From a bacterium (GTDB lineage: Bacteria; Bacillota; Clostridia; Lachnospirales; Lachnospiraceae), in NCBI GenBank assembly GCA_023663725.1, contig JAMPGX010000001.1:124001-188000 (forward strand): 64,000 nucleotides of DNA. The letters run 5' to 3'. Below the pieces are notes generated by a model. It was not told the DNA's origin, ran no database searches, and saw nothing but the letters and a program-made list of their open reading frames with translations. The position numbers and the translations under genes were made by a program. Positions 16,572 to 24,232 of this stretch are shown piece after piece (position 1 is the stretch's first letter; each line of letters begins with the position of its first letter).

Positions 16572-17387
16572 TTAATCAGCCTGTTGTTCGGCGGGCTGAA
16601 ATCTCTCAATCAGCGCCTCAATCTTATCTGCCCGCAAGACAATGTTCAGACCCATAGGATTGATCACTATACCCTTGACCTGCTTCCCCACGGCCTTTGA
16701 GATATTCTTAAACTCAATCATCGCCACACGGAACTTCTTGTCCTTGTCAAACTTGACCAACTCCTGAAAGTCCGTAAATATAGGCTGGAACATCTGCCCT
16801 GCCTTGTCTGTCACACAGGGAATCCGTACATTGGATCCATCCGGCAGGGGAGCATCCCCGTCTATCTCATGCGGCATCAGGAATCGGCTTCGCACTATAT
16901 TGACAGCCATCTCCTCCTCGTATTCCTGTAATCTCTGGGCATCGCGTTCCCGACGGTTCATCTCCTGCATAAAATGCATACCGGAGAGCTGCATCTGCGG
17001 ATTGAACGGAGGCCGCTTCTCCTCCGGCAACTCAGAAAAGTCTGGACGTCTCACCAGCTTGTCCAGTGGAATCCCCGTCAACCGCTCCTCCTCCTGAAAC
17101 ATAATGGTATCAATGCCATAATAGAACAAGCCGGAAAAAAACTGCAACAGCTTATCCGCCTGCACCTTCACTACCGCCAATATATCCTGAAAGTTCTCCT
17201 TTCTCACATCAACATAGTGCTTGGCCTTCTCCTCATTCACAAAGGTCCATATCTGGTCGGTAAAGTCCTCGTCATCACAGGTGACAAAGGGAAGCCTGGT
17301 CCCCGCGCAGAAAATCACAAACAACTGCTCCAACTGAGGAATCCTCCTCGCCTGCTCCATAAATGTATCTTGATTCTCCATCTCCAC
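16572..17387 (-). CDS. SseB-family protein
   Basis: 271 aa, no signal peptide. The sequence LPFVTCDDEDFTDQIWTFVNEEKA, a charged middle segment and KFRVAMIEFKNISKAVGKQVKGIVINPMG match SseB N-terminal-domain proteins common in Clostridia. The biochemical function is unknown. It starts at GTG 17387 or the ATG two codons later, both served by GAGAGGAA. It forms a two-gene unit with the EAL protein downstream, which hints at a link to c-di-GMP control but does not show one. Confidence 0.75.
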   Translation of the reverse strand: MEMENQDTFMEQARRIPQLEQLFVIFCAGTRLPFVTCDDEDFTDQIWTFVNEEKAKHYVDVRKENFQDILAVVKVQADKLLQFFSGLFYYGIDTIMFQEEERLTGIPLDKLVRRPDFSELPEEKRPPFNPQMQLSGMHFMQEMNRRERDAQRLQEYEEEMAVNIVRSRFLMPHEIDGDAPLPDGSNVRIPCVTDKAGQMFQPIFTDFQELVKFDKDKKFRVAMIEFKNISKAVGKQVKGIVINPMGLNIVLRADKIEALIERFQPAEQQAD

Positions 17388-17462
17388 TCATTCCTCTCAT
17401 ATTCGTACATAGATAATACTACTGTTATGATTATGATATCACAAATACCAATTACTTACAAC

Positions 17463-17490
17463 TAAAAATGGAAGCTTTCTTCAAGCTTCC
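17463..17490 (-). terminator. Terminator downstream of tRNA-Leu(AAG)
   Basis: GGAAGCTT/AAGCTTCC stem (17470-17490) followed on the minus strand by ATTTTTAG. It lies directly after the 3' end of the tRNA at 17508. Confidence 0.8.
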
Positions 17491-17507
17491 AACCAATCAA
17501 TAACCAC

Positions 17508-17591
17508 TGCGAGAGATGGGACTTGAACCCACACGCTGTTGCCAGCACAAGATCCTTAGTCTTGCTCGTCTGCCAGTTCCGACACTCTCGC
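17508..17591 (-). tRNA. tRNA-Leu (anticodon AAG)
   Basis: 84-base class II tRNA on the minus strand. Acceptor stem GCGAGAG/CTCTCGC with discriminator A, D-arm with AACTGGCAGACG, anticodon stem CAAGA/TCTTG with loop CTAAGGA (anticodon AAG), long variable arm, and T-loop GGTTCAAGTCC. CCA is not encoded. A34 would be read as inosine if deaminated. Confidence 0.94.
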
Positions 17592-17763
17592 ATATTTGTT
17601 TATCAAACAGATAGAATTTTACCATTTTATGTGTGCGCTGTCAATGCTTTTTCTTTATTTCCTGCACATATTTATTTTTTCTTTTCCTGAATGACAAAAA
17701 GCTACTTTTCCATCAGCTTTCAGCATATATGGATTCCCTGCACCGTCGCCAGAGAAAATGAAA

Positions 17764-18174
17764 CTATGCATTCCCGATCTCCTTAATATACCTGACAGCG
17801 CTTTCCACATGACTGCCAAGCGGCTGCTGAGTCACACCCGCGATGATATTGTCACATTGATTTACCGGAATCAACACCCGCCTGGCTCTGCTCTGTCCCA
17901 CTGCCACCGCCATGGCGGGCGTCACCTCACCGTACATCGCGTCGGCAATGACAATCCCAATCGGCCCAACGATCACATCCGCCCTCCGGCATCCCACGAT
18001 CACAGCGTTCTCCCCTGTGGCGGCCGCATCCGCGCCGGCCTTCAGCATGGCCGCCGTCGCGACGCCGTTGGTTCCCACCGCCGTTACATGCGCCTGTGGC
18101 AGCTGCTCCTTGATGGCGCTGACCAGCTGTCTGCCCATCCCGCCTCCCTGACTGTCTATCACCAGAATATTCAT
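17764..18174 (-). CDS. DUF3842 family protein
   Basis: 136 aa, small alpha/beta protein. The N-terminus MNILVIDSQGGGMGRQLVSAI looks like a Rossmann-type strand-loop-helix with a glycine-rich turn. VIVGCRRADVIVGPIGIVIADAMYGEVTPAMA and RRVLIPVNQCDNIIAGV follow. The family is common in Clostridia and has no assigned function. It is probably monocistronic; repeat C1 lies just upstream of its start. Confidence 0.85.
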   Translation of the reverse strand: MNILVIDSQGGGMGRQLVSAIKEQLPQAHVTAVGTNGVATAAMLKAGADAAATGENAVIVGCRRADVIVGPIGIVIADAMYGEVTPAMAVAVGQSRARRVLIPVNQCDNIIAGVTQQPLGSHVESAVRYIKEIGNA

Positions 18175-18194
18175 ATCAGCCTCTCCTCTGTTCC

Positions 18195-18259
18195 ATGCGC
18201 CTTCAGCGCATATTCTATTCAGTAGAGTTAAACGCGGAGCGTTTTACTCATTATAGCAC
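18195..18259. repeat. Family C double hairpin, copy C1
   Basis: ATGCGCCTTCAGCGCAT forms the first hairpin. AGTAGAGTTAAACGC and GCGTTTTACT form the second, followed by CATTATAGCAC. The ACGC/GCGT pair corresponds to ATGC/GCAT in C2 and C3, a paired change. It lies between the DUF3842 start and the terminator of the solute-binding protein gene. Confidence 0.75.
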
Positions 18260-18290
18260 ACAATATTGTCCTTGAAAAGCCCGCACTGCC

Positions 18291-18311
18291 GCGTCCGGCA
18301 ATGCCGGACGC
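18291..18311 (-). terminator. Hairpin downstream of the solute-binding protein gene
   Basis: GCGTCCGGC/GCCGGACGC, a perfect 9-bp stem with a 3-base loop, 14 bases after the stop codon on the minus strand. The U-rich tract is displaced (GGGCTTTTC about 12 bases later), so it is an imperfect intrinsic terminator. Confidence 0.55.
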
Positions 18312-18324
18312 ATTAACTCCTCAC

Positions 18325-20673
18325 CTACCGATTCTCATCGGCATATAACTGTGCTCTGGACTGGATGATATCGGCAACCTCCTGCACCGTTTTCTGACCG
18401 GAAAAGAAGCTTTCTGCCTCCTCCATGATGATATTGAAGATTTCTTCATTATAATATGAGGTGCGGTTCACTGTATAGATGAACTCACAGATCTGATCTA
18501 CCTCCGCCTGCGTAAACGGCTCCAGAATAACCTCCTCCCCATTGATGTACCAGATGTCGTCATAATACTCCTTCTCGCCCCTGTCATTCACCCAGTAGGG
18601 ACGCTCAGTGGCCTCCTGAGCCCTGCTCAGAAAAGCGGATTTCAATACTGGCATCTCATAGAAATCACCGCTGTTTTGATACTCCGGTGTCAAGAACTGT
18701 CGGACAAACTGCCAGGCGCCATCCATATGCTTTGTCTTGGCAGAGAGAACAAAAATATAACTGCCCGTGCCCAGAGTTGACCCCTTGGAGCTCTCCGTGG
18801 GGAAGCCTACGAAGGACACCTCCTCACCCATATATCCCTTGATCTGATATTTACAATCCCTGACATTGCCGATGTACAAATCATACAACAGGCTGCGATT
18901 CTCGCGGTACTGGTTCGCGCTTTCATCTGAATACTCGTAGTCCCCCTCCGACCCTGTATCCTTCTCTATCTCCTTGGGCAAGGCTTTGGCATACTCCAGC
19001 ATCTCCATAAAATTCTGTGACTGAAAATCACACTTGCCAGTCTCCACATCGATAAAATCCCTGGCGGCAAAATTCATAATCTGATAGAGGAAGCCCTCCT
19101 GGGTCAGTCTGCCAAATGCCTCCGCGCCCTGGGGCATCGCGGCAAGCACCGCGTCCATATCCGCCATCGTCCAGGACTGAGGTTCACCCACCAGTGATTT
19201 TTTTGCAATCATCGTTCGCACATGAAAATTGGGAACCACCGCATACAGCTTGCCCCCCACAGAATAAGCGTCCCATACGTTCTGCAGATATTCCTGACTG
19301 CTCAGCTCCGGATCTGCCGCAAGCAGGCTGGAGACATCGGCCAGCGCTCCCTTGTCCACATAACGGTTGTAGCTGTCTATATCATCCAACATCATGATAT
19401 CCGGCATCTGACCGCTGATGATATCACTGCTCAGCCTGTTTGAGCCCGCCATCTGGTCCTCGCCGACATTGTAATCCCGATAGTCTTTCAACGTGATCCT
19501 GTACTGGTCGCTGGTCTTGTTGAACTCAATTACCCTGGCCTTGACATCCGAGTCGATACTTATTCCTCCCAATATCAGACTCTCCCTGTCGGGAATGTCC
19601 TTCGGGTCCACATATGTAAAATAGGCGCACTTTTGATTCCAATCATAAATATCATTATACATCGCCACGAAATGCTTATCGTCAACGATCCGCACATAGC
19701 TCATATTGTCGGCAGGCAAATCAGAATTCACAATATTCATCAGCATCTCCGGCGCTGCATCTCCTTTTTTCCAACGGTATACCCCCATGCTGTTGGACAG
19801 TATCAGCTCCGTAGCACTGCTCCAGCTGACATCATAGCTGTCGCCAAAGGGAAGCTCTGACTGCTCTCCGAACGTCCCAGTCTCCATATCATAATTGACA
19901 AGATAACGCTGCGTATACTCCTCATTGAAAAAAAGCACTGCCAGCGTATTGGCATCTATCGCGTACATCGAAGAGCAGCGCTCAAAGGCCTCCCCCGACA
20001 ATTCCCTGCGGCTGAGTTCCTCTCCCTGCTGTGAGTAGAGCACCGCCTCATTTCTATCTCCACTCATAATCGCCAGTACCCTTCCATCGCCGCCGTCGAA
20101 CAGATAGTCGCAATACGCCCCCGCCTGCCTGTCCAGTTGCTTGGACCACTGTAGGCTCCCCTCCGGATTCCAACAGTTCAGATAGTACCGGTCCTCATAG
20201 ATGTAGTTGTCCGGATCAGAATAATCCTCATAGGTACTGTTTTCCTCCGCATAGATATAACCGCTGTCCGTGATCAGCGTCTTGTTAATCCAGCTATAGC
20301 TCTCCTCCTTTTTGGGAAGCTCCAGTTCCATGAAGCTGCTCGCAGAGCCATCCACGCCGGCCTGATAACAGCCAAATGTATTTTCCGCTGCGCTCTCCTC
20401 GCCGGAACCGCTCCAGTTATAAACCAACAAATAGAGCTTGTCATCCCGACAGGTCATGTTGCACACATTGTCATTGCTTTTAAGCAGCTTCAATTCCTGA
20501 TAGGAATATACATTTTCCTTGCCCGCCACATTGCCACCTGCCGCTCCGTCGCCACTGCCGCCGTTTCCGCCAGGATTGTCGTTACTACCGCTGTTACAGG
20601 CGGCAAGCCCCAGGCCGATCATCGCCGCCAGCGACAGAGCTATCGCCTTTTTCCATAATCCTCTCTTCATCAT
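18325..20673 (-). CDS. Large extracellular solute-binding lipoprotein with N-terminal propeller-like domain
   Basis: 782 aa, about twice the length of a usual ABC sugar-binding protein. A lipoprotein signal peptide ends at LGLAAC near residue 26, followed by a Gly/Asn/Asp linker. Residues about 50-330 contain repeated short strands around W, Y and D-rich motifs (YLNCWNPEGSLQWSKQL, RVLAIMSG, YLVNYDMETGTFGE). These read like a beta-propeller. The C-terminal half (about 360-780) has the layout of a family 1 solute-binding protein: MPDIMMLDDIDSYNRYVDKGALADVSSLL, GGKLYAVVPNFHVRTMIAKK, GSYIFVLSAKTKHMDGAWQFV. No permease or ATPase genes are adjacent, so it may serve a distant transporter or act as a surface sensor. 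Confidence 0.8.
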   Translation of the reverse strand: MMKRGLWKKAIALSLAAMIGLGLAACNSGSNDNPGGNGGSGDGAAGGNVAGKENVYSYQELKLLKSNDNVCNMTCRDDKLYLLVYNWSGSGEESAAENTFGCYQAGVDGSASSFMELELPKKEESYSWINKTLITDSGYIYAEENSTYEDYSDPDNYIYEDRYYLNCWNPEGSLQWSKQLDRQAGAYCDYLFDGGDGRVLAIMSGDRNEAVLYSQQGEELSRRELSGEAFERCSSMYAIDANTLAVLFFNEEYTQRYLVNYDMETGTFGEQSELPFGDSYDVSWSSATELILSNSMGVYRWKKGDAAPEMLMNIVNSDLPADNMSYVRIVDDKHFVAMYNDIYDWNQKCAYFTYVDPKDIPDRESLILGGISIDSDVKARVIEFNKTSDQYRITLKDYRDYNVGEDQMAGSNRLSSDIISGQMPDIMMLDDIDSYNRYVDKGALADVSSLLAADPELSSQEYLQNVWDAYSVGGKLYAVVPNFHVRTMIAKKSLVGEPQSWTMADMDAVLAAMPQGAEAFGRLTQEGFLYQIMNFAARDFIDVETGKCDFQSQNFMEMLEYAKALPKEIEKDTGSEGDYEYSDESANQYRENRSLLYDLYIGNVRDCKYQIKGYMGEEVSFVGFPTESSKGSTLGTGSYIFVLSAKTKHMDGAWQFVRQFLTPEYQNSGDFYEMPVLKSAFLSRAQEATERPYWVNDRGEKEYYDDIWYINGEEVILEPFTQAEVDQICEFIYTVNRTSYYNEEIFNIIMEEAESFFSGQKTVQEVADIIQSRAQLYADENR

Positions 20674-20873
20674 TTCCTCTTTTCCGCATATCGCAGACTA
20701 TGCCTGCGCCTTGCCTTGTATTTCCATGCAAACAGAGTCCTGTGATCCGGCCGTTTATCCCAGGCCCCTGTTGACAGTGTAAATATACCACCGCCTGTCT
20801 ACTTTGTAAACACAATTTATAAAACATTAAGATTCATCCGTGAAAAAGTGTAATTTGATCTCTCGATTCCCCA

Positions 20874-20902
20874 TTGCCGACAGAAATCGGATATGTTATA
20901 CT
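20874..20902 (+). promoter_or_regulatory. Promoter of the DtxR-like regulator
   Basis: TTGCCG (20874-20879), 17-base spacer, TATACT (20897-20902) preceded by TG one base upstream (extended -10). It is about 55 bases before the ATG at 20957. Confidence 0.6.
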
Positions 20903-20956
20903 GATACCAGCATCCATTTAAGGATGCGCAATATCGTAGAAAGAGATGGTAGAGAT

Positions 20957-21316
20957 ATGGGCACAAGCGAATCGGCTGAGAATTACCTGGAGACAATTCT
21001 GATATTGAGCAGGCAAAAGCCTGTGGTTCGCTCCGTAGACATCGCGGAGGAGCTTGGCTTCAAGAAATCCAGCGTCAGCGTTGCCATGAAGAATCTGCGG
21101 GAAAAGCATCACATCACCGTGACGCGCGAGGGCTTCATCTACCTGACAGAGAGTGGCAAGGAGATCGCCGATATGATCTATGAGCGGCACGAGCTCCTCT
21201 CTAAGTGGTTGACCCAGTTGGGGGTGAACCCTCAAGTCGCTGCAGAGGATGCCTGCCGCATTGAACATGTGATCAGCAAGGAGAGCTTCGAGGCCATCAA
21301 ACAGCATATCCGTTAA
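20957..21316 (+). CDS. Short DtxR/MntR-type metal-dependent regulator
   Basis: 119 aa. Winged HTH with SAENYLETILILSRQKPVVRSVDIAEELGFKKSSVSVAMKNL at the N-terminus, then GFIYLTESGKEIADMIYERHELLSKWL and EDACRIEHVISKESFEAIK. This is the dimerisation and metal-binding region of DtxR/MntR proteins with the EDACRIEH motif. The C-terminal FeoA/SH3-like domain is missing, as in MntR-like short forms. ATG at 20957 is preferred by homology over the open frame from 20840. Which metal and which genes it controls are not shown; no metal transporter is adjacent. Confidence 0.87.
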   Translation: MGTSESAENYLETILILSRQKPVVRSVDIAEELGFKKSSVSVAMKNLREKHHITVTREGFIYLTESGKEIADMIYERHELLSKWLTQLGVNPQVAAEDACRIEHVISKESFEAIKQHIR

Positions 21317-21333
21317 GTGAATATAGCGCACAA

Positions 21334-21379
21334 AACCGGCATTTCCGAAAGCACAATCAAGGCCACGGAAATGCCGGTT
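21334..21379. terminator. Bidirectional terminator between the DtxR-like gene and kdgK
   Basis: AACCGGCATTTCCG (21334-21347) and CGGAAATGCCGGTT (21366-21379) form a perfect 14-bp stem around an 18-base loop. T-rich sequence follows on both strands. It lies between two convergent genes. Confidence 0.8.
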
Positions 21380-21397
21380 ATTTATGTCTTACATGCG

Positions 21398-22435
21398 TCA
21401 GCGCTGCACCCGTCCGGAGGCATCGCCGCCCGCCAGCGTCTCGACCTCCTTACGAGACACCAGATTAAAGTCGCCGGGAATCGTATGCTTCAGCGCGGAG
21501 GCCGCCACGCCATACTCCAGCGCAGACCGAAAATCCTTGCCGTCCAACAGGCCGCAGATCACGCCGCCCGCAAAGGAGTCGCCGCCGCCCACACGGTCAA
21601 CAATGGGATGGATGCTGTACTCCTTGGAGTGGTAGAACTCCTTGGTATCTCTGGAATAAATACAGGCCGACCAGCCATTGTCGGAAGCGGAATGGCTCAC
21701 GCGCAGCGAGGAGACGCAGTACTCAAAATTGTAATCCGCCACCATCTGCTCAAAGATGGACTGATAGCCCGCCAGCTCCAGATCACCGCTGGTCACGTCG
21801 GTCTTACCCGGCTTGTAGCCCAGCACCAGCTCCGCATCCTCCTCATTGCCGATGCAGACATCCACATACTTCATCAGATTCTTCATCACCTTCTGCGCCT
21901 TCTCGGAGGACCACAGCTTCTTGCGGAAATTCAGGTCCACAGACACCTTTACGCCATGCTTTTTCGCCGCAATCAGCGCTTTCTCGGTCAACTGCGCCGC
22001 GCTGTCGGACACGGCGGGAGTGATGCCGGTAAAATGGAACCAGTCCGCGCCCGCAAAGATAGCGTCAAAGTCAAAATCCGCCTCGGTAGCCGTAGAGATG
22101 GAGGAATGCGCTCTGTCATATACCACCTTGGAAGGTCTCATGGAAGAGCCGCTCTCCAGATAATAGATTCCCAGTCGCTCCCCGCATCTGGCTATATGCT
22201 TCGTGCACACATTGTACTTGCGCAGCGCCGCCACTGCGCACTCGCCGATCTCATTGTCGGGAACCGCGGTGACAAACTCCGCATCATGGCCATAATTGGC
22301 CAGGGATACCGCTACATTGGCCTCGCCGCCGCCGTAGCAGACATCAAACTCATCCGCCTGAATAAATTTCTCATTGTTCGGAGTGGACAGCCGCAGCATG
22401 ATCTCCCCCATCGTTACCACCTTCGCCATAGTCAT
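21398..22435 (-). CDS. kdgK: 2-dehydro-3-deoxygluconokinase (PfkB family)
   Basis: Phosphorylates KDG to KDPG. Ribokinase-fold features are GEIMLRLSTP at the start, YGGGEANVAVSLANYG near residue 34, and the PfkB signature GGGDSFAGGVICGLL with the catalytic Asp near residue 285. At 345 aa it is normal for this family. It lies 74 bp downstream of the KDPG aldolase gene on the same strand, so the pair forms the lower part of the hexuronate/KDG pathway. Some Lachnospiraceae PfkB proteins of this group act on other 2-keto sugars, but the neighbour supports KDG. Confidence 0.9.
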   Translation of the reverse strand: MTMAKVVTMGEIMLRLSTPNNEKFIQADEFDVCYGGGEANVAVSLANYGHDAEFVTAVPDNEIGECAVAALRKYNVCTKHIARCGERLGIYYLESGSSMRPSKVVYDRAHSSISTATEADFDFDAIFAGADWFHFTGITPAVSDSAAQLTEKALIAAKKHGVKVSVDLNFRKKLWSSEKAQKVMKNLMKYVDVCIGNEEDAELVLGYKPGKTDVTSGDLELAGYQSIFEQMVADYNFEYCVSSLRVSHSASDNGWSACIYSRDTKEFYHSKEYSIHPIVDRVGGGDSFAGGVICGLLDGKDFRSALEYGVAASALKHTIPGDFNLVSRKEVETLAGGDASGRVQR

Positions 22436-22509
22436 AGCCCTCTTTTTCTCTTAATATCTCTGCATATCGCAAGTCTGCCTGCGATACTGCACTCTCTCTG
22501 CTCCGGCCC

Positions 22510-23475
22510 CTACTTCTGCACCAGATGCAGAGCAAAGCCGCCGAATTCCTCTTTCAGATAGACAGCCTTCAGCTTGCCGCTGGCATCCCTCTTGGCCGTC
22601 TCCTGAGCGATCTCCACGCCCAGTACGCCGGTCAGATAATTCACTGCCCTGTCAATATAGTTGGTCCTGATCGCGATATGTCCGTGCGCTCCCAGATAAG
22701 GCGTCTTATATACCTCCACCTCAGTTCCAGCGAACACGGAGCTGTTGCCCGCCTTGACCGGCATACCGAAGATAAAGGAGAACCGTCTGGCAATCCGCTC
22801 CGCCTCCTCCGCGCTCTCTGCGTTGATGCCGATATGCGCCAGTTCAAAGCCCAACATCGTATGTACGGCCTCCCTGGTCAATTGCTCGATCTTCTCCCAC
22901 TCTCCCGCATTGATCAGATCGCTGGGGACCATCCAGGAACCGCCGCAGGCGATGATCCTGTTATAGTCCAGATAGGACGTCAGATTCCCCGCATTGATAC
23001 CGCCGGTGGGCATAAACTTCATATTCACATAGGGCGCAGCCATGGCCTTGATCTTGGCCAGACCGCCGGATTGCTCCGCCGGAAAGAATTTCACCACCTC
23101 CAGGCCCAGCTCGATGGCCTGTTCGATATCCGAAGGACTCGATGTTCCGGGAGTGACAGGCACATTTTTCTCCTGACAGTACCTCACGGTTCTGGGGTTT
23201 AATCCCGGGCTCACAATAAACTGCGCGCCCGCTTCCACCGCGGCATCCACCTGAGCCGCATTCAGCACGGTACCCGCGCCCACACACATGTCCGGAAAAT
23301 TCTCTGTCATGGACTTGATAGCCGCAGCCGCAGCATCTGTGCGGAATGTCACCTCCGCGCAGGGCAGACCTCCCGCGCACAGGGCTCTCGCCAAAGGCAC
23401 TGCATCCTCCGCGCGGTCTATCTTTACCACCGGCACAATGCCTATTTTGCTCAGCTTCTCCAACACTGCATTCAT
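22510..23475 (-). CDS. eda: KDPG/KHG aldolase fused to a C-terminal VOC-like domain
   Basis: Residues 1-205 are the KDPG (and 4-hydroxy-2-oxoglutarate) aldolase, splitting KDPG into pyruvate and glyceraldehyde 3-phosphate. CAEVTFRTDAA holds the catalytic Glu near residue 39. GAQFIVSPGLNP and LEVVKFFPAEQSGG (Schiff-base Lys) follow. Residues about 210-321 (ELAHIGINAESAEEAERIARRF to FGGFALHLVQK) look like one glyoxalase/VOC half-barrel repeat plus part of another. Plain Eda proteins are about 210 aa, so this is a fusion with about 110 extra residues. The role of the extra domain is unknown. It is upstream of kdgK in the same unit. Confidence 0.87.
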   Translation of the reverse strand: MNAVLEKLSKIGIVPVVKIDRAEDAVPLARALCAGGLPCAEVTFRTDAAAAAIKSMTENFPDMCVGAGTVLNAAQVDAAVEAGAQFIVSPGLNPRTVRYCQEKNVPVTPGTSSPSDIEQAIELGLEVVKFFPAEQSGGLAKIKAMAAPYVNMKFMPTGGINAGNLTSYLDYNRIIACGGSWMVPSDLINAGEWEKIEQLTREAVHTMLGFELAHIGINAESAEEAERIARRFSFIFGMPVKAGNSSVFAGTEVEVYKTPYLGAHGHIAIRTNYIDRAVNYLTGVLGVEIAQETAKRDASGKLKAVYLKEEFGGFALHLVQK

Positions 23476-23821
23476 AGCTCTCCTCGCTTCCGCATGGCCT
23501 GTCGTACTGTCCCCGCACAGAGCGCCATGCCATCATCTATGCCAGTCTCTCTTTCGCACTACAGATACAATTATACACCTCATTTCCTACAGATTCCACC
23601 ACTTTTTTCAAAAATTCCCGCTTTCTGAATTCCCGTTCCACGCGCATCACCCTATTAACGCCTGTTCATCTCCACTCGCCATCCCTGTTATCTTTATACT
23701 TTCAAAATAGGGATTTCCTTTTTTTTACAAAAGCTCTATAATAATATCAAAAGCATCTCAAAATATTTATCCACCGTATAGGCGATTGTATACCTGTCTA
23801 TTGCCTATACCTAACTTGCAT
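23476..23821. other. Intergenic region upstream of eda
   Basis: No gene. The minus strand must hold the eda-kdgK promoter, but no clear -35/-10 pair stands out. At 23779-23807 there is a 29-base inverted repeat, TAGGCGATTG and TATTGCCTA around a short centre. It resembles two family A ends joined together and may be a remnant. The region ends with CTAACTTGCAT (23811-23821), repeated at 24204-24214 on the other side of element A1. Confidence 0.5.
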
Positions 23822-24203
23822 TAGGCAATTGCAAAACAGTTTATTGTCAGTACCGAATTGTGCATATTGTATATTCCATAAGCAAGCCCTTTCGCACCGT
23901 CGGTACTTAGCGAGGTCTGCCGAATTCATTCGGCACGAGCTTAGTACCGCTACGGTGAGAACGGAGCGAAAGCGTGCTTGCGTTGGAATATACAATATAC
24001 ACAATGACACTAGTGTACTGTACCGTTCACATTTCACCAAATGACTTGCCTGAATTTCCATCTGCTGCGTTGGCTTCAATCGACGTAGCCACCGCTACGC
24101 CTCATTCAGCCGCCTTGCAGACTGAAAATCCATTCTGCGTCATTTAGCTGAAAATGAACGGTACAGCACACTAGCAAAGTAACCGATTTTCGCAAACGCC
24201 TAA
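23822..24203. repeat. Family A element, copy A1, carrying nested element B2
   Basis: Left end TAGGCAATTGCAAAAC; right end complementary (TTTTCGCAAACGCCTA). Identical 11-bp sequences CTAACTTGCAT stand immediately outside (23811-23821 and 24204-24214), consistent with a target-site duplication. Inside is a nested fold: outer stem ATTGTATATTCC/GGAATATACAAT, then GCAAGC/GCTTGC, CTTTCGCACCG/CGGTGAG..GCGAAAG, CGGTACT/AGTACCG and a terminal TGCCGAA/TTCGGCA hairpin. Family B copy B2 interrupts the right arm at 24010. The element lies directly upstream of the GH27 gene. Short open frames on both strands are by-products of the palindrome. Confidence 0.85.
24010..24174. repeat. Family B element, copy B2 (long form, 165 bp)
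   Basis: Ends CTAGTGTACTGTACCGTTCA and TGAACGGTACAGCACACTAG are inverted repeats. The interior includes GCGTTGGCTTCAATCGACGT and a second, loosely complementary half. It sits within element A1, just after the GACACT that ends the A core, and separates that core from the A right end. B4 matches its left half of about 90 bases. Confidence 0.85.
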
Positions 24204-24232
24204 CTAACTTGCATATCAGAAAGGAGTTACCT

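Noticed and set aside
23476-24232. A transposase gene or insertion sequence for family A or B
   Set aside because: All frames in and around the repeats were considered and none resembles a transposase; the elements here are non-autonomous.
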